From: Bacillota bacterium | Lineage (GTDB): Bacteria; Bacillota; Clostridia; Lachnospirales; Lachnospiraceae | DNA length: 13,262 nt | Direction of reading: 5' to 3' | NCBI GenBank assembly: GCA_023398615.1 | Contig: JAEWSD010000107.1 | Span: 1 to 13,262 of the forward strand | Part shown: positions 6,099-13,262 of the stretch, in pieces | How positions within the stretch are numbered: the stretch's first letter is position 1 | Layout: each line of letters starts with the position of its first letter | The notes under the pieces: generated by a model | Told to the model about the DNA's origin: nothing | Seen by the model: only the letters and a program-made list of their open reading frames with translations | Databases searched by the model: none | Position numbers and translations under genes: made by a program

Positions 6099-7805
6099 AT
6101 GTCAAACAGGGTAATCAGTATTGATATCGGTCAGTTTACCACCAGGATATGTGAGGTTGATTTAAACAGGAAGAACCCTCATGTATATAAATGTATTTCC
6201 TTTGTAACACCGGAAAATGCTTATGAGGATGGATATATCCGGGACAAACTATCCTTTACCGCTGTGGCAAAGGATAAGATAGCACAGGCCGGCATGAAGA
6301 GCCGGAAGGCGGTTTTTACGGTTTCCTCCTCTAAAATTGCCAACAGGGAGGTTATCATACCCTTTGTGAAGGAAAACCGCATACAGGATATCATTAATGC
6401 CAATGCCTCGGAGTATTTTCCTGTAGACGTATCGGAGTATGCCGTTACCTACAGCATACTGCAGAAGGTCAATACGGCCGGTGACAGGAAGATCAGGCTG
6501 CTTGTGGTTGCGGCACCGGAAAATCTTATTAAGAATTACTATAATGTTGCGGAAATGATAGGACTTGACATCGCGGCAATGGATTACTTCGGCAACAGTA
6601 TCTATCAGCTGATCTGCAGACAGGTAAACAGCGGTACGAATCTGGTGATACAGATCGAGGAGCAGTCAACCCTGATCAATATCATGGAAGAGGATGTCCT
6701 CGAGCTTCAGCGGAGCCTTCCTTACGGAACTACATCCGTAATCAATGCGGTAACGGGAAATCCTTACTTTAAGGCTTTCGATAAGGCACAGGCGCTGCAG
6801 CTGTTATGCAGCAGGGAACTGATCCGGCTGCAGGCGGAGTCCTTTGAGAGTGAAGCTGCGGCAAGTCTGACCGCGGCATTTGATAATTCGGAAAGAAATT
6901 CGATCGGAGAAGAAACCGCCGCGCTGGAAGACGTGATGGATTCCCTCCGTTATCTGATTAATAATATATTACGGGTGCTTGATTATTACTATACAAAGAA
7001 CCGGGATAAGAAGATCAACGGGATCTACATCACCGGGCAGGGTGCAAAGTTCCTGGGAATCGGGCGTCTGCTGCAGAACGAAACCGGAATCGAGGTAAAA
7101 AGGCTGGAGTCGCTTCAATCTGTCATTTTCTCAAAGAATATCGAGCTTTCCGGAGAGTACCAGAGCGATTATCTCTCCTGCATCGGAGCCGCCATGAGCC
7201 CGATCCGCTTCGAGCCGAAGGAATACCTGCTAAAGGAGAAGAAAAAGAGCAATATTCAAAGCGTTGTCATTATATTTTCGGCGGCGGTGGTACTCAGCGC
7301 CGCTTTGGTAGTCACTTCATTGTTAAGCTATAAGACGGCTGACCTGGAGCATGGTGATCTGGTCCGGCGGGTCGATGCGCTGGAGAATGTGAATGAGGTG
7401 TATGACGGGCATGCCCTTGCGCTTAAGGCATATGAGGCGGTAGAGGATATCTATGCGCTTACGGTAAGTCCCAATGAGAAGCTGAATGACCTGATTGCGG
7501 AATTGGAGCAGAAGCTTCCGTCCAATGTAATTGTCGTTACCTTAAACGTAACCTCAACGGATATCACGCTGGGTATCAAATGCGATTCGAAGGTAACGGC
7601 GGCAAAGGTGCTGGAACAGCTAAGAACATTTCCGGGCCTTTCACAGGTCGGGACAAGCGGAATCACGGAAAATACCGACGAGTTCGGGGTCAGGACCGTC
7701 CAGTTTGTCGTGACCGGAATCTACAGCCCGGAAATGAGCCGTCTACCGGAGGAACAGCCGCAGGACGGAGAGCGGCCACAGGAGGAGCAGAATGAAGAAC
7801 AGTAA
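6099..7805 (+). CDS. pilMN: PilM-PilN fusion, inner-membrane alignment complex
   Basis: This 568-aa protein joins two subunits that are separate in most Gram-negative bacteria. Residues 1-370 form the cytoplasmic actin-like PilM (FtsA-type) fold, with phosphate-1-like ISIDIGQFTTRICEVD (6-21) and the adenosine-side motif IYITGQGAKFLGI (309-321). A basic linker (KEKKK, 379-383) leads to one membrane helix (about 387-410). The extracytoplasmic part (411-543) has a short coiled coil and then a PilN-like ferredoxin fold (LPSNVIVVTLNVTSTDITL). It ends in a Glu/Gln/Pro-rich tail (548-568). In the unfused system PilM grips the short cytoplasmic N-terminus of PilN; here the two are tethered. Clostridioides difficile is known to have a comparable pilMN. 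The site AAAGAGG (6086-6092) gives the ATG good spacing. The end overlaps pilO by 14 bases, and the tail codons contain the pilO ribosome binding site. Confidence 0.9.
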   Translation: MSNRVISIDIGQFTTRICEVDLNRKNPHVYKCISFVTPENAYEDGYIRDKLSFTAVAKDKIAQAGMKSRKAVFTVSSSKIANREVIIPFVKENRIQDIINANASEYFPVDVSEYAVTYSILQKVNTAGDRKIRLLVVAAPENLIKNYYNVAEMIGLDIAAMDYFGNSIYQLICRQVNSGTNLVIQIEEQSTLINIMEEDVLELQRSLPYGTTSVINAVTGNPYFKAFDKAQALQLLCSRELIRLQAESFESEAAASLTAAFDNSERNSIGEETAALEDVMDSLRYLINNILRVLDYYYTKNRDKKINGIYITGQGAKFLGIGRLLQNETGIEVKRLESLQSVIFSKNIELSGEYQSDYLSCIGAAMSPIRFEPKEYLLKEKKKSNIQSVVIIFSAAVVLSAALVVTSLLSYKTADLEHGDLVRRVDALENVNEVYDGHALALKAYEAVEDIYALTVSPNEKLNDLIAELEQKLPSNVIVVTLNVTSTDITLGIKCDSKVTAAKVLEQLRTFPGLSQVGTSGITENTDEFGVRTVQFVVTGIYSPEMSRLPEEQPQDGERPQEEQNEEQ

Positions 7806-8676
7806 GAAAATCACCACAAGAGAACTAAAGCTTTTGTTCGTATTCTTTACCCTTCTTATCCTGTTTGTGTCCTATCAGTTCGGTTATCTGAAATATACAA
7901 AGAAGGCGGATGCACTTACCTCGGAAAACCAGGTATTGGAGGGCAGACTGGCCGAGTTGGAGAAGAAAGATTCCAACAGGGAAAAGGTTGAAAATGAGAC
8001 GGCGGAATACCTGCGGAAGAAGAATGCCATGCTGGAGGAATTCTCCGGCGGCTTCACTCAGGAGAAGATTACGATGTTTGTTACCGATCTGGAGGAATAT
8101 GCAGGTATGAAGGTTTCCACCATAGCATTTGAGGACACGTCGGTATTCTATTCCCCTACGGGAAAGGGAGCTGCGGACTCCGGGGAAACCCCGGATACGG
8201 CAGCGGAGGAGATACCCCAGGCTGTGCCCGGAGAGGAAGATGTCCTGTCGGAGGATGTGTCGGAGACGGCTGTACCGGCAGAGGACATGACGGAGGATAA
8301 TGCGGAGGCAGGGGAAAATTCACCGGAAGCCAGTCCCGCGGCGCCGGACGGTAAGACACCGGCTGTCGGGATCACCGGTTATCAGATCTCGGTGGTGTTA
8401 AGCTATCAGGCTACCTATGAGGGCCTGAAAAAGTGTATCGATTATATCAATGACTATAAAGAAAGAATGAACATCAGTGCGTTAACCGCATCGTTTGACA
8501 GTACGACCGGCAATCTGACCGGTACCGTTACCATAACGATGTATGCGCTTTACGGTGCCGGTAAAAGGTATACCCCGCCGCAGGTAAGCGGGGTAAAGCT
8601 TGGCACGGATAATATATTCGGCACCTTTGAACTGCCGTTAGATAATGGGACGAATGAAACGGATGAGCTTCCGTAG
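7792..8676 (+). CDS. pilO: PilO-like inner-membrane alignment protein with long acidic linker
   Basis: PilO pairs with PilN on the outer face of the membrane and links PilMN to the pilus base. The 294-aa protein has a short basic N-terminus, one membrane helix (about 13-29), a coiled coil (37-82), and a C-terminal ferredoxin-like domain (195-258, ISVVLSYQATYEGLKKCIDYI) ending in a tail with TDNIFG. Typical PilO proteins are about 200 aa; the extra length is a low-complexity Glu/Ala/Pro/Asp-rich segment (about 121-193) that interrupts the periplasmic-type domain and should be disordered. The start overlaps pilMN by 14 bases with AGGAGG just upstream, so translation is coupled. Assignment rests on position after PilN, topology and the coiled-coil-then-ferredoxin layout; sequence identity to model PilO is low. 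Confidence 0.82.
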   Translation: MKNSKKITTRELKLLFVFFTLLILFVSYQFGYLKYTKKADALTSENQVLEGRLAELEKKDSNREKVENETAEYLRKKNAMLEEFSGGFTQEKITMFVTDLEEYAGMKVSTIAFEDTSVFYSPTGKGAADSGETPDTAAEEIPQAVPGEEDVLSEDVSETAVPAEDMTEDNAEAGENSPEASPAAPDGKTPAVGITGYQISVVLSYQATYEGLKKCIDYINDYKERMNISALTASFDSTTGNLTGTVTITMYALYGAGKRYTPPQVSGVKLGTDNIFGTFELPLDNGTNETDELP

Positions 8677-8693
8677 GAGCAGGACATATTCCG

Positions 8694-8795
8694 TTGAAAA
8701 AAACGGCTATGGATGTTTTGTTGTTAAGGAATAGCGGCAGATACAAAAAAGGGCTTCGTAAATGCTTAAAATGTATAGATATAAAAGGAGGTTGA
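8694..8795 (+). CDS. Possible 33-codon small ORF between pilO and the pilV-like gene
   Basis: A frame starting TTG (8694) or ATG (8709) runs to TGA (8793-8795) in the 128-nt gap after pilO. The peptide begins MKKTAMDVLLLRNSG and ends KCLKCIDIKGG, a basic chain with a CLKC pair. AGGAGC and AGGAC lie upstream, so the TTG start has an acceptable but not strong site; the ATG has none. The end overlaps the AAAGGAGG of the next gene, which would allow translational coupling. Coding is uncertain and no family is recognised. Confidence 0.2.
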   Translation: MKKTAMDVLLLRNSGRYKKGLRKCLKCIDIKGG

Positions 8796-8804
8796 TGAGT
8801 ATCC

Positions 8805-10064
8805 ATGAGGAAGGGCTTCCTGTCAGAATTAAAAAAAGAATATTCGGATAATCACGGCTTCTCATTGCTTGAGCTTCTGATCTGTATAGCGATTCTTGCA
8901 ATCATAGCTGCTCCGCTGTTAAACAATTTTGTTACGGCGGCCAGGGTAAACGCAAGGGCGGAAAGCAGACAGATGGAAACGGTTCTGGCACAAAGCATCA
9001 TGGAGGAAACCAAAGCGAAATCATTGTTAGAGATTGCAAAAGAGTACGATTACCCTTACGGCCCGGATGCGGAGAACCTTCGTGAGTTAAAATGGGATTC
9101 CGGCAATAACTGTTATACGGAAGCCGGGGAATTCGAAAGGGGCTGCGTCCGGACCGAGGTACCGGACGGTGCGGGGGGAACCGTGTATCAATACAGCCTC
9201 CGGGAGAAGCCGAATGCGGTGTATTATTTTGTGAGGAGGGGCATTCCATACGGCGGAAGAACCTATGACGCACTGATTACCCTGGACAGTACCGATTATG
9301 TAACCACCAAGCCACCCGAAGAGGGAGAACCGTCGGTAGAGCTAGGCATCAATGCCGTAATGATGCCGCTCATCCCTTATGTGAATGATGACGGTAACAT
9401 ATTAATCATTGAAAATTATGAAACCGATGATGCGATTGCAAGGCTGTATTCCGGACATCTGGCGTATTGCGAGGAACAGGCGGCGGATGACGGGGATCCT
9501 GTGACCCCTTATTATTCCGTCGATGAGATTAAAACATATCTGAAACGGGATATCAGTATATGGATTACAAAAACGGAAGACCGGATCATGGTAACCGCCA
9601 AATTTTTTTATGAATGCACAGAGCCTGCCAGCAGCATGGGTTGTGATGAGGTGATCGGTTATATGGTTAAGGAAAAGGCGCCTATACAGCCGGACGGTGA
9701 TATCTATCTCTTTTACTATCCCACGAAATCAGACAGTATTTCTATTGTAAAAAGCCCCGCAATTACCCGGGATGTTGATTTTTATGTCGTACGTCAGAAC
9801 CCTGAGGATACCGAAGAACCTGGGGAACCGGACGGCTCTGAAAAATTGGTGATTGAATTGATACCTGGCATCAATCTGCACAGCAATACAAAGTATTATG
9901 AGGACCCGGCGGCATTAGCAGCGACCGGCACTCAGAATTTTGTTAAGAAGAAAAAGGAAAACCGGCTCTTTGGTCTTAAGGTACAGTTATATCAGGCGAG
10001 GGATAACTATGATTTCAGGGCGGAGGATCTGCGTGCGGAATTCAGCCCGGTAAAGGAGGATTAG
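8805..10064 (+). CDS. Large minor pilin, PilV/GspI-like prepilin
   Basis: The protein starts with an 18-residue leader ending DNHG, then FSLLELLICIAILAIIAAPL: a PilD cut at G18/F19 with Glu5 at E23. The sequence after the helix (NNFVTAARVNARAESRQMETVLAQSIMEETKAK) resembles PilV/GspI proteins, which sit in the tip complex. At 419 aa (401 mature) it is two to three times the size of ordinary GspI/PilV pilins. The C-terminal domain is unrecognised, has seven cysteines in all including C103, C114, C222, C271 and C280, and an acidic Pro/Gly linker (332-346) before a last domain. The site AAAGGAGG (8784-8791) lies 13 bases from the ATG, longer than usual, but an in-frame TGA at 8796 excludes any upstream start. 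The next gene begins three bases after the stop. It could carry an adhesive domain; that is inference. Confidence 0.85.
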   Translation: MRKGFLSELKKEYSDNHGFSLLELLICIAILAIIAAPLLNNFVTAARVNARAESRQMETVLAQSIMEETKAKSLLEIAKEYDYPYGPDAENLRELKWDSGNNCYTEAGEFERGCVRTEVPDGAGGTVYQYSLREKPNAVYYFVRRGIPYGGRTYDALITLDSTDYVTTKPPEEGEPSVELGINAVMMPLIPYVNDDGNILIIENYETDDAIARLYSGHLAYCEEQAADDGDPVTPYYSVDEIKTYLKRDISIWITKTEDRIMVTAKFFYECTEPASSMGCDEVIGYMVKEKAPIQPDGDIYLFYYPTKSDSISIVKSPAITRDVDFYVVRQNPEDTEEPGEPDGSEKLVIELIPGINLHSNTKYYEDPAALAATGTQNFVKKKKENRLFGLKVQLYQARDNYDFRAEDLRAEFSPVKED

Positions 10065-10067
10065 CAT

Positions 10068-12137
10068 ATGTCCGGTAAATCCAGTCTGAAAAAGAATAAC
10101 AACGGGTCAACCCTGATCATGGTAGTGATATGTATTGCCTTTATCAGCATAGTATGCAGCCTGCTATTGTCTTTGACGGTCTGCAATATGCAGATGAAGT
10201 CCGTAAACTATAAAGCTCAGTCGAACTTTTATGAGGCGGAAGAAATCCTTGACAGGATGAGGATGGGCATCGGGGATGTGGTGGCGGAGGCCGTAACGGA
10301 AGCGTATGACGAGGCAATGCGGGAATATATTAATACGGCTGAAAATGTGGAAGAGCTGTTCAAAGAAAAATATTATGATAAGCTTTCAGGTGAATTTACG
10401 GATACGGCCGCGGCGGAAGCCATACTGAAAACCTACTGCACCGACAAGGAGATACAAGTTAGCGGGATTGATGACAGGGAATCGGAGAAGACCATAACCC
10501 TGACAAATGTTACGGTAAACTATACCAACAGTGACCATTACAGGACGACGTTAAGTACGGATATCGTTATCAGGCCTCCTGGCATGGAGCTGGATGTTCA
10601 ATCAAAATACCCCCAGGCCTTTTCTGCGTACAGCCTGATTGCCGACAAGCAGATACGGCTGGATAATGCCACCGGAGTTACGGTAAATGGCAATGTGTAT
10701 GCGGGGGATAACGGCATTATGTTAAAGAACAAATCCGGACTGACGCTTGCCAATGCGGATAATATCATTACCAGGGGAAATATCGGCGTGGAAAACGGCG
10801 GAAGTCTGACGGTAAAAGGCGATCAACGCACCACGGTATGGGCGGAGAATATCGAGACAATTAAGGGAACAGGAGGAGCCGCAGATGAGGCGCAAATAAC
10901 GGTCGAAGGTGATGACAGCAGCGGGGGTAAGGTGACCTGCTATATTGCGGACGATTTGATGATAAATGCAAGCAACAGTATTGTGACAATAAACGGAGAG
11001 TACTGCGGTTACGGCTGCGGCGATACAGCTGCGCAAGGCAGCAGCTCTATTATAATAAACGGACGGAACTCCGAGCTGGACCTCTCTGGGACCAGTATGC
11101 TTTCGATTGCAGGCAGAGCATATATCGCGACGGAGGCGGCGGAGATTCCGACGGGAGAGTCCCTGGCAATAAAGAGCAATCAGTATGCTTACCTTGTACC
11201 GGACGAATGTATCTGGAGCGGCACCAATCCGGCCATACTGTCGGACAGCCTTCCTCCGGCAGATGATAAAAGAGTTGATCTCAGCAAAGCGGAAGGAATC
11301 GATATAAGTAAATATACTACGAAGTACAAGGAAGTGTTTTATAACGAAGGTCCAAGCGGAGGTCCCAAGCTGGTATATTATTACCTGCTGTTTCCTACGG
11401 AAGAAGCTGCCGACAGGTATCTGGAGGACTATTACACTGCAAACAGTGAAAAGTTTGATGACTGGAACCGGTATAGCGGGGATACGGAGTATGCAAAGGA
11501 TATCAGATTGAAAGGCTCCGGTTCGACCATACTGTCTGCCGGGAATATATTCACGGCGGCAGGCGGTAAGCTTTTGCTGAAACCGGACACGGCTGCCACG
11601 CCGGAGTTATTGAAAAATAAGGCCTCAGATTTAGAAAGGCGGTACCTGGCGATGCGGACGACGCTGACAGAGATGCCTCCGGATTCTTCGGATGCTTCCC
11701 CGTTTAGCAGGATCGTAAACAGTGTAAAGATAGCAGAGACTTTCCCAGGCGGGGAGGGAGTCAGGGCGATCAACGCCGGCAGCGGCAATACGGTATATAT
11801 CATACACAATGCGGGCGGTAGAACCTGTCAGGTAAGTGATCTTCCCGGTGGCGGGACACAGGGCATGATCATTGCGGACGGTTCTGTTTATGTGGATCAG
11901 GATTTCACCGGACTGATACTGTCGGGGGATACCGTTACAATGAAGGCGGGTGTAACGGCAACCGCTTCGGGCAGTGTCGTGGAATCTATTATCGCGGCAA
12001 ATAATCCTGATATCTATCAATATCTTAACAATTACACCGATCCTGCGGAAGCGGCTGAAAGCTTCCGGGGAGAGGGCGGTACGCTTGACATATCGAAATG
12101 CATCGTCTATAAGAACTGGACAAAGAATGAGGAGTAA
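10068..12137 (+). CDS. Very large GspK/PilX-like tip prepilin with beta-helix-like domains
   Basis: The leader ends NNNG (G13), followed by STLIMVVICIAFISIVCSLL, a prepilin helix. Position 5 of the mature chain is Met18, not Glu. Loss of Glu5 is the hallmark of GspK/PilX-type pilins that cap the tip. After the helix comes KAQSNFYEAEEILDRMR, the AE-rich start seen in PilX/GspK. Residues 70-170 are mostly helical. About 185-350 shows short repeating beta rungs (IRLDNATGVTVNGNVYAGDN, IMLKNKSGLTLANADNIITR), as in right-handed beta-helices or bactofilin-like folds. A second such stretch at 597-635 (GMIIADGSVYVDQDFTGLIL) matches the usual C-terminal motif of PilX-like proteins in Firmicutes. At 689 aa it is far larger than PilX (about 170-200) and GspK (about 320). 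The start has AAAGGAGG (10052-10059) with 8-base spacing. It may correspond to PilK of Clostridioides difficile by position and role. Confidence 0.85.
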   Translation: MSGKSSLKKNNNGSTLIMVVICIAFISIVCSLLLSLTVCNMQMKSVNYKAQSNFYEAEEILDRMRMGIGDVVAEAVTEAYDEAMREYINTAENVEELFKEKYYDKLSGEFTDTAAAEAILKTYCTDKEIQVSGIDDRESEKTITLTNVTVNYTNSDHYRTTLSTDIVIRPPGMELDVQSKYPQAFSAYSLIADKQIRLDNATGVTVNGNVYAGDNGIMLKNKSGLTLANADNIITRGNIGVENGGSLTVKGDQRTTVWAENIETIKGTGGAADEAQITVEGDDSSGGKVTCYIADDLMINASNSIVTINGEYCGYGCGDTAAQGSSSIIINGRNSELDLSGTSMLSIAGRAYIATEAAEIPTGESLAIKSNQYAYLVPDECIWSGTNPAILSDSLPPADDKRVDLSKAEGIDISKYTTKYKEVFYNEGPSGGPKLVYYYLLFPTEEAADRYLEDYYTANSEKFDDWNRYSGDTEYAKDIRLKGSGSTILSAGNIFTAAGGKLLLKPDTAATPELLKNKASDLERRYLAMRTTLTEMPPDSSDASPFSRIVNSVKIAETFPGGEGVRAINAGSGNTVYIIHNAGGRTCQVSDLPGGGTQGMIIADGSVYVDQDFTGLILSGDTVTMKAGVTATASGSVVESIIAANNPDIYQYLNNYTDPAEAAESFRGEGGTLDISKCIVYKNWTKNEE

Positions 12138-12144
12138 AGGAAAA

Positions 12145-12160
12145 CGGTTTGCAAAAACCG
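12145..12160 (+). other. GCAA tetraloop hairpin before the gspH-like gene
   Basis: CGGTTT (12145-12150) pairs perfectly with AAACCG (12155-12160) around GCAA, a GNRA tetraloop. It begins seven bases after the stop of the GspK-like gene and has no U-tract, so it is an RNA structure but not an intrinsic terminator. Confidence 0.5.
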
Positions 12161-12178
12161 GAGGGTAGTAAAGAAAAG

Positions 12179-12210
12179 GTTACGATTTGGCCGTAAGGCT
12201 GAATCGTAAC
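12179..12210 (+). other. 14-bp GTAA tetraloop hairpin abutting the gspH-like ribosome binding site
   Basis: GTTACGATTTGGCC (12179-12192) pairs with GGCTGAATCGTAAC (12197-12210), 14 bp with two G-U wobbles, capped by GTAA, a stable GNRA loop. The stem ends exactly where the ribosome binding site AAGGAAAGG (12211-12219) begins. There is no U-tract. The strong, isolated hairpin could block exonucleases, mark a processing site, or set translation of the next gene. Confidence 0.7.
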
Positions 12211-12227
12211 AAGGAAAGGGATTCGGG

Positions 12228-12728
12228 ATGAGCATAAGGAATAAAGGATTTTCTCTGATCGAGATGATTATCGTACTGGCCATCCTCGCAATCGTTTCGA
12301 CGGGAGCCATAATCGGCATCCGCAGTATCGGCTATGCGAATACGGTAAATGCCGCAAAAAGAGTGGATTCCGTCATGGGTAAGGTTAGACTGGAAACGAT
12401 GACCAGGGACGCAAAGCAATATTTGTATCTCTATAACCGCGGAGGTGTGCTTTATATGAGGACAGATACAACAGAAATCACTGACCCTGATAGTTTAACG
12501 GAAGCCAACGGTACCAGGCTTGCACACAGGGTTACTTTAGCTTATAAGAAGCCTGGCGGCGGGGATGAGACGGTATTGGGGAACGGCGGCTACCTCTGTA
12601 TTACCTTTCTTCGAAGCTCCGGCTCTTTCGGCCTGGGTTCGGATTATGAGTATCTGAAATTTACCGGCTCGGGTAAAGAAGCCGTGATCCGTTGCTATGC
12701 GGAGACGGGAAGGCATTATGTGGAGTAA
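12228..12728 (+). CDS. Minor pilin, GspH/FimT-like prepilin
   Basis: A 166-aa prepilin with a 7-residue leader (MSIRNKG), a PilD site at G7/F8, and Glu5 at E12 in FSLIEMIIVLAILAIVSTGA. The short globular domain after the helix (GKVRLETMTRDAKQYLYLYN, then beta-rich) has the size and layout of GspH/FimT/PilU minor pilins, which are part of the tip-initiating complex. The ribosome binding site AAGGAAAGG (12211-12219) has 8-base spacing and sits directly after a strong hairpin. No cysteine-pair signature is evident. The class is judged from size, order in the cluster and the N-terminus; the globular part is too divergent to name a gene. Confidence 0.85.
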   Translation: MSIRNKGFSLIEMIIVLAILAIVSTGAIIGIRSIGYANTVNAAKRVDSVMGKVRLETMTRDAKQYLYLYNRGGVLYMRTDTTEITDPDSLTEANGTRLAHRVTLAYKKPGGGDETVLGNGGYLCITFLRSSGSFGLGSDYEYLKFTGSGKEAVIRCYAETGRHYVE

Positions 12729-12750
12729 TGGGAAGAAGGAGGAAAATGCC

Positions 12751-13257
12751 ATGCAAAGGGCGGACAACAGGGGACTTACCCTGGTTGAACTTATGATATC
12801 GATTGCCATTTCCGCAATCGTCCTGGCATCCTTAGCCCTCTTCATGAGTTATACCTCAAGGAATTACAGGAGAGCCAGCGAGGAGGTAGCCCTGCAGATG
12901 GAAGCACAGACTGTCCTTAACCAGCTGGACAGCATGATCATGGAATCTACCAATGTAATATATGATGACGCGGAACAAAAGCTCACGATCACTCAGGGCG
13001 GCAAGGGCTATAAAATTATAATCCGGTTTCATGACGGCAGTCTATATTACAAGAAGGTCGATGTAGCCGCTGAGGAAAGCAGTGTAGCGGAGCAGCCTTT
13101 CGGGCAGTATATAGCCGGCTTTGAGGTGGTTGATACCGGTAATAATCCTTCGAATGATACGATTGGGATAACCTTAAGACTTGAACAGAACGGCAGTACC
13201 TATTCCGTCGAAAATCATAAGGTCAGGATCAGGAACGAAATTGTGCCGGTAAGCTAA
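12751..13257 (+). CDS. Minor pilin, PilW/GspJ-like prepilin
   Basis: This 168-aa prepilin has the leader MQRADNRG, a PilD site at G8/L9 and Glu5 at E13 (LTLVELMISIAISAIVLASL). The region after the helix (YRRASEEVALQMEAQTVLNQLDSMIMES) is the typical PilW/GspJ opening, followed by a beta-rich domain (AEQKLTITQGGKGYKIIIRF). An in-frame ATG at 12697 would add 18 residues but overlaps the preceding gene. The ATG at 12751 has AAGGAGG (12736-12742) at 8-base spacing and gives a normal prepilin leader, so it is preferred. The stop TAA is followed at once by TAG. It completes an I-K-H-J-like set of minor pilins. The operon may continue beyond the window, as no terminator is seen in the last five bases. 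Confidence 0.85.
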   Translation: MQRADNRGLTLVELMISIAISAIVLASLALFMSYTSRNYRRASEEVALQMEAQTVLNQLDSMIMESTNVIYDDAEQKLTITQGGKGYKIIIRFHDGSLYYKKVDVAAEESSVAEQPFGQYIAGFEVVDTGNNPSNDTIGITLRLEQNGSTYSVENHKVRIRNEIVPVS

Positions 13258-13262
13258 TAGGG

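Noticed and set aside
8795..8851. ATG at 8795 closer to the AAAGGAGG than the pilV-like start
   Set aside because: It is out of frame with the prepilin, only three bases from the Shine-Dalgarno, and stops after 18 codons without a motif.
12179..12210. The 14-bp hairpin as a rho-independent terminator
   Set aside because: It is followed by AAGGAAAGGG, not a U-tract, and the operon continues.
12697..12750. An upstream ATG giving the last prepilin 18 extra residues
   Set aside because: It overlaps the end of the gspH-like gene, has no good ribosome binding site, and would give an abnormal leader; ATG 12751 has AAGGAGG at 8 bases.
1..13262. CRISPR arrays, insertion sequences, tRNA or rRNA genes
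   Set aside because: No spaced repeat series, no transposase-like protein or terminal inverted repeats, and no tRNA/rRNA-like sequence were seen; the window is filled by pilus genes.

Overview
The window comes from a spore-forming, Gram-positive anaerobe of the Clostridia, most plausibly Lachnospiraceae-like. The evidence is a SigK-type sporulation sigma factor at the left edge, strong AGGAGG-type ribosome binding sites, mid-range GC with AT-rich intergenic DNA, and a type IV pilus (T4P) system with no outer-membrane secretin or PilP. The species cannot be named from this sequence.

Layout. 1-294 is the 3' end of sigK, closed by an intrinsic terminator (322-379). 380-688 is an AT-rich regulatory region. 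It holds a 9-bp inverted repeat, two direct copies of AAATCATGTAA exactly 21 bp apart, a good sigma-A promoter (TTGACA-17-TAATAT, 475-503), and a leader of about 175 nt with two hairpins. The second hairpin looks like an attenuator. From 689 to 13257 every gene is on the + strand and belongs to one T4P cluster: pilB (assembly ATPase with an N-terminal c-di-GMP-binding-type MshEN domain), pilT (retraction ATPase), pilC (platform), pilA (major pilin, conspicuously AT-rich), pilD (prepilin peptidase), pilMN (natural fusion), pilO, and four prepilin-like minor pilins. The minor pilins run GspI/PilV-like (large), GspK/PilX-like (very large, beta-helix-like), GspH/FimT-like and GspJ/PilW-like.

How the parts work together. 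PilD removes the short leaders from PilA and the minor pilins, including the one that lacks Glu5. The H/I/J/K-like minor pilins would form the priming tip complex. PilB powers extension through PilC, and PilT powers retraction. PilMN and PilO form the inner-membrane alignment complex. Possible control points are the two 21-bp-phased boxes, the leader attenuator, c-di-GMP binding by PilB, and local RNA structures at pilA and before the gspH-like gene.

The machinery is a recognisable clostridial T4P system. The less expected items are the leader and operator architecture, the compositionally foreign pilA with an orphan Shine-Dalgarno and mini-ORF upstream, two adjacent GNRA-capped hairpins before the gspH-like gene, and the oversized GspK-like tip protein.
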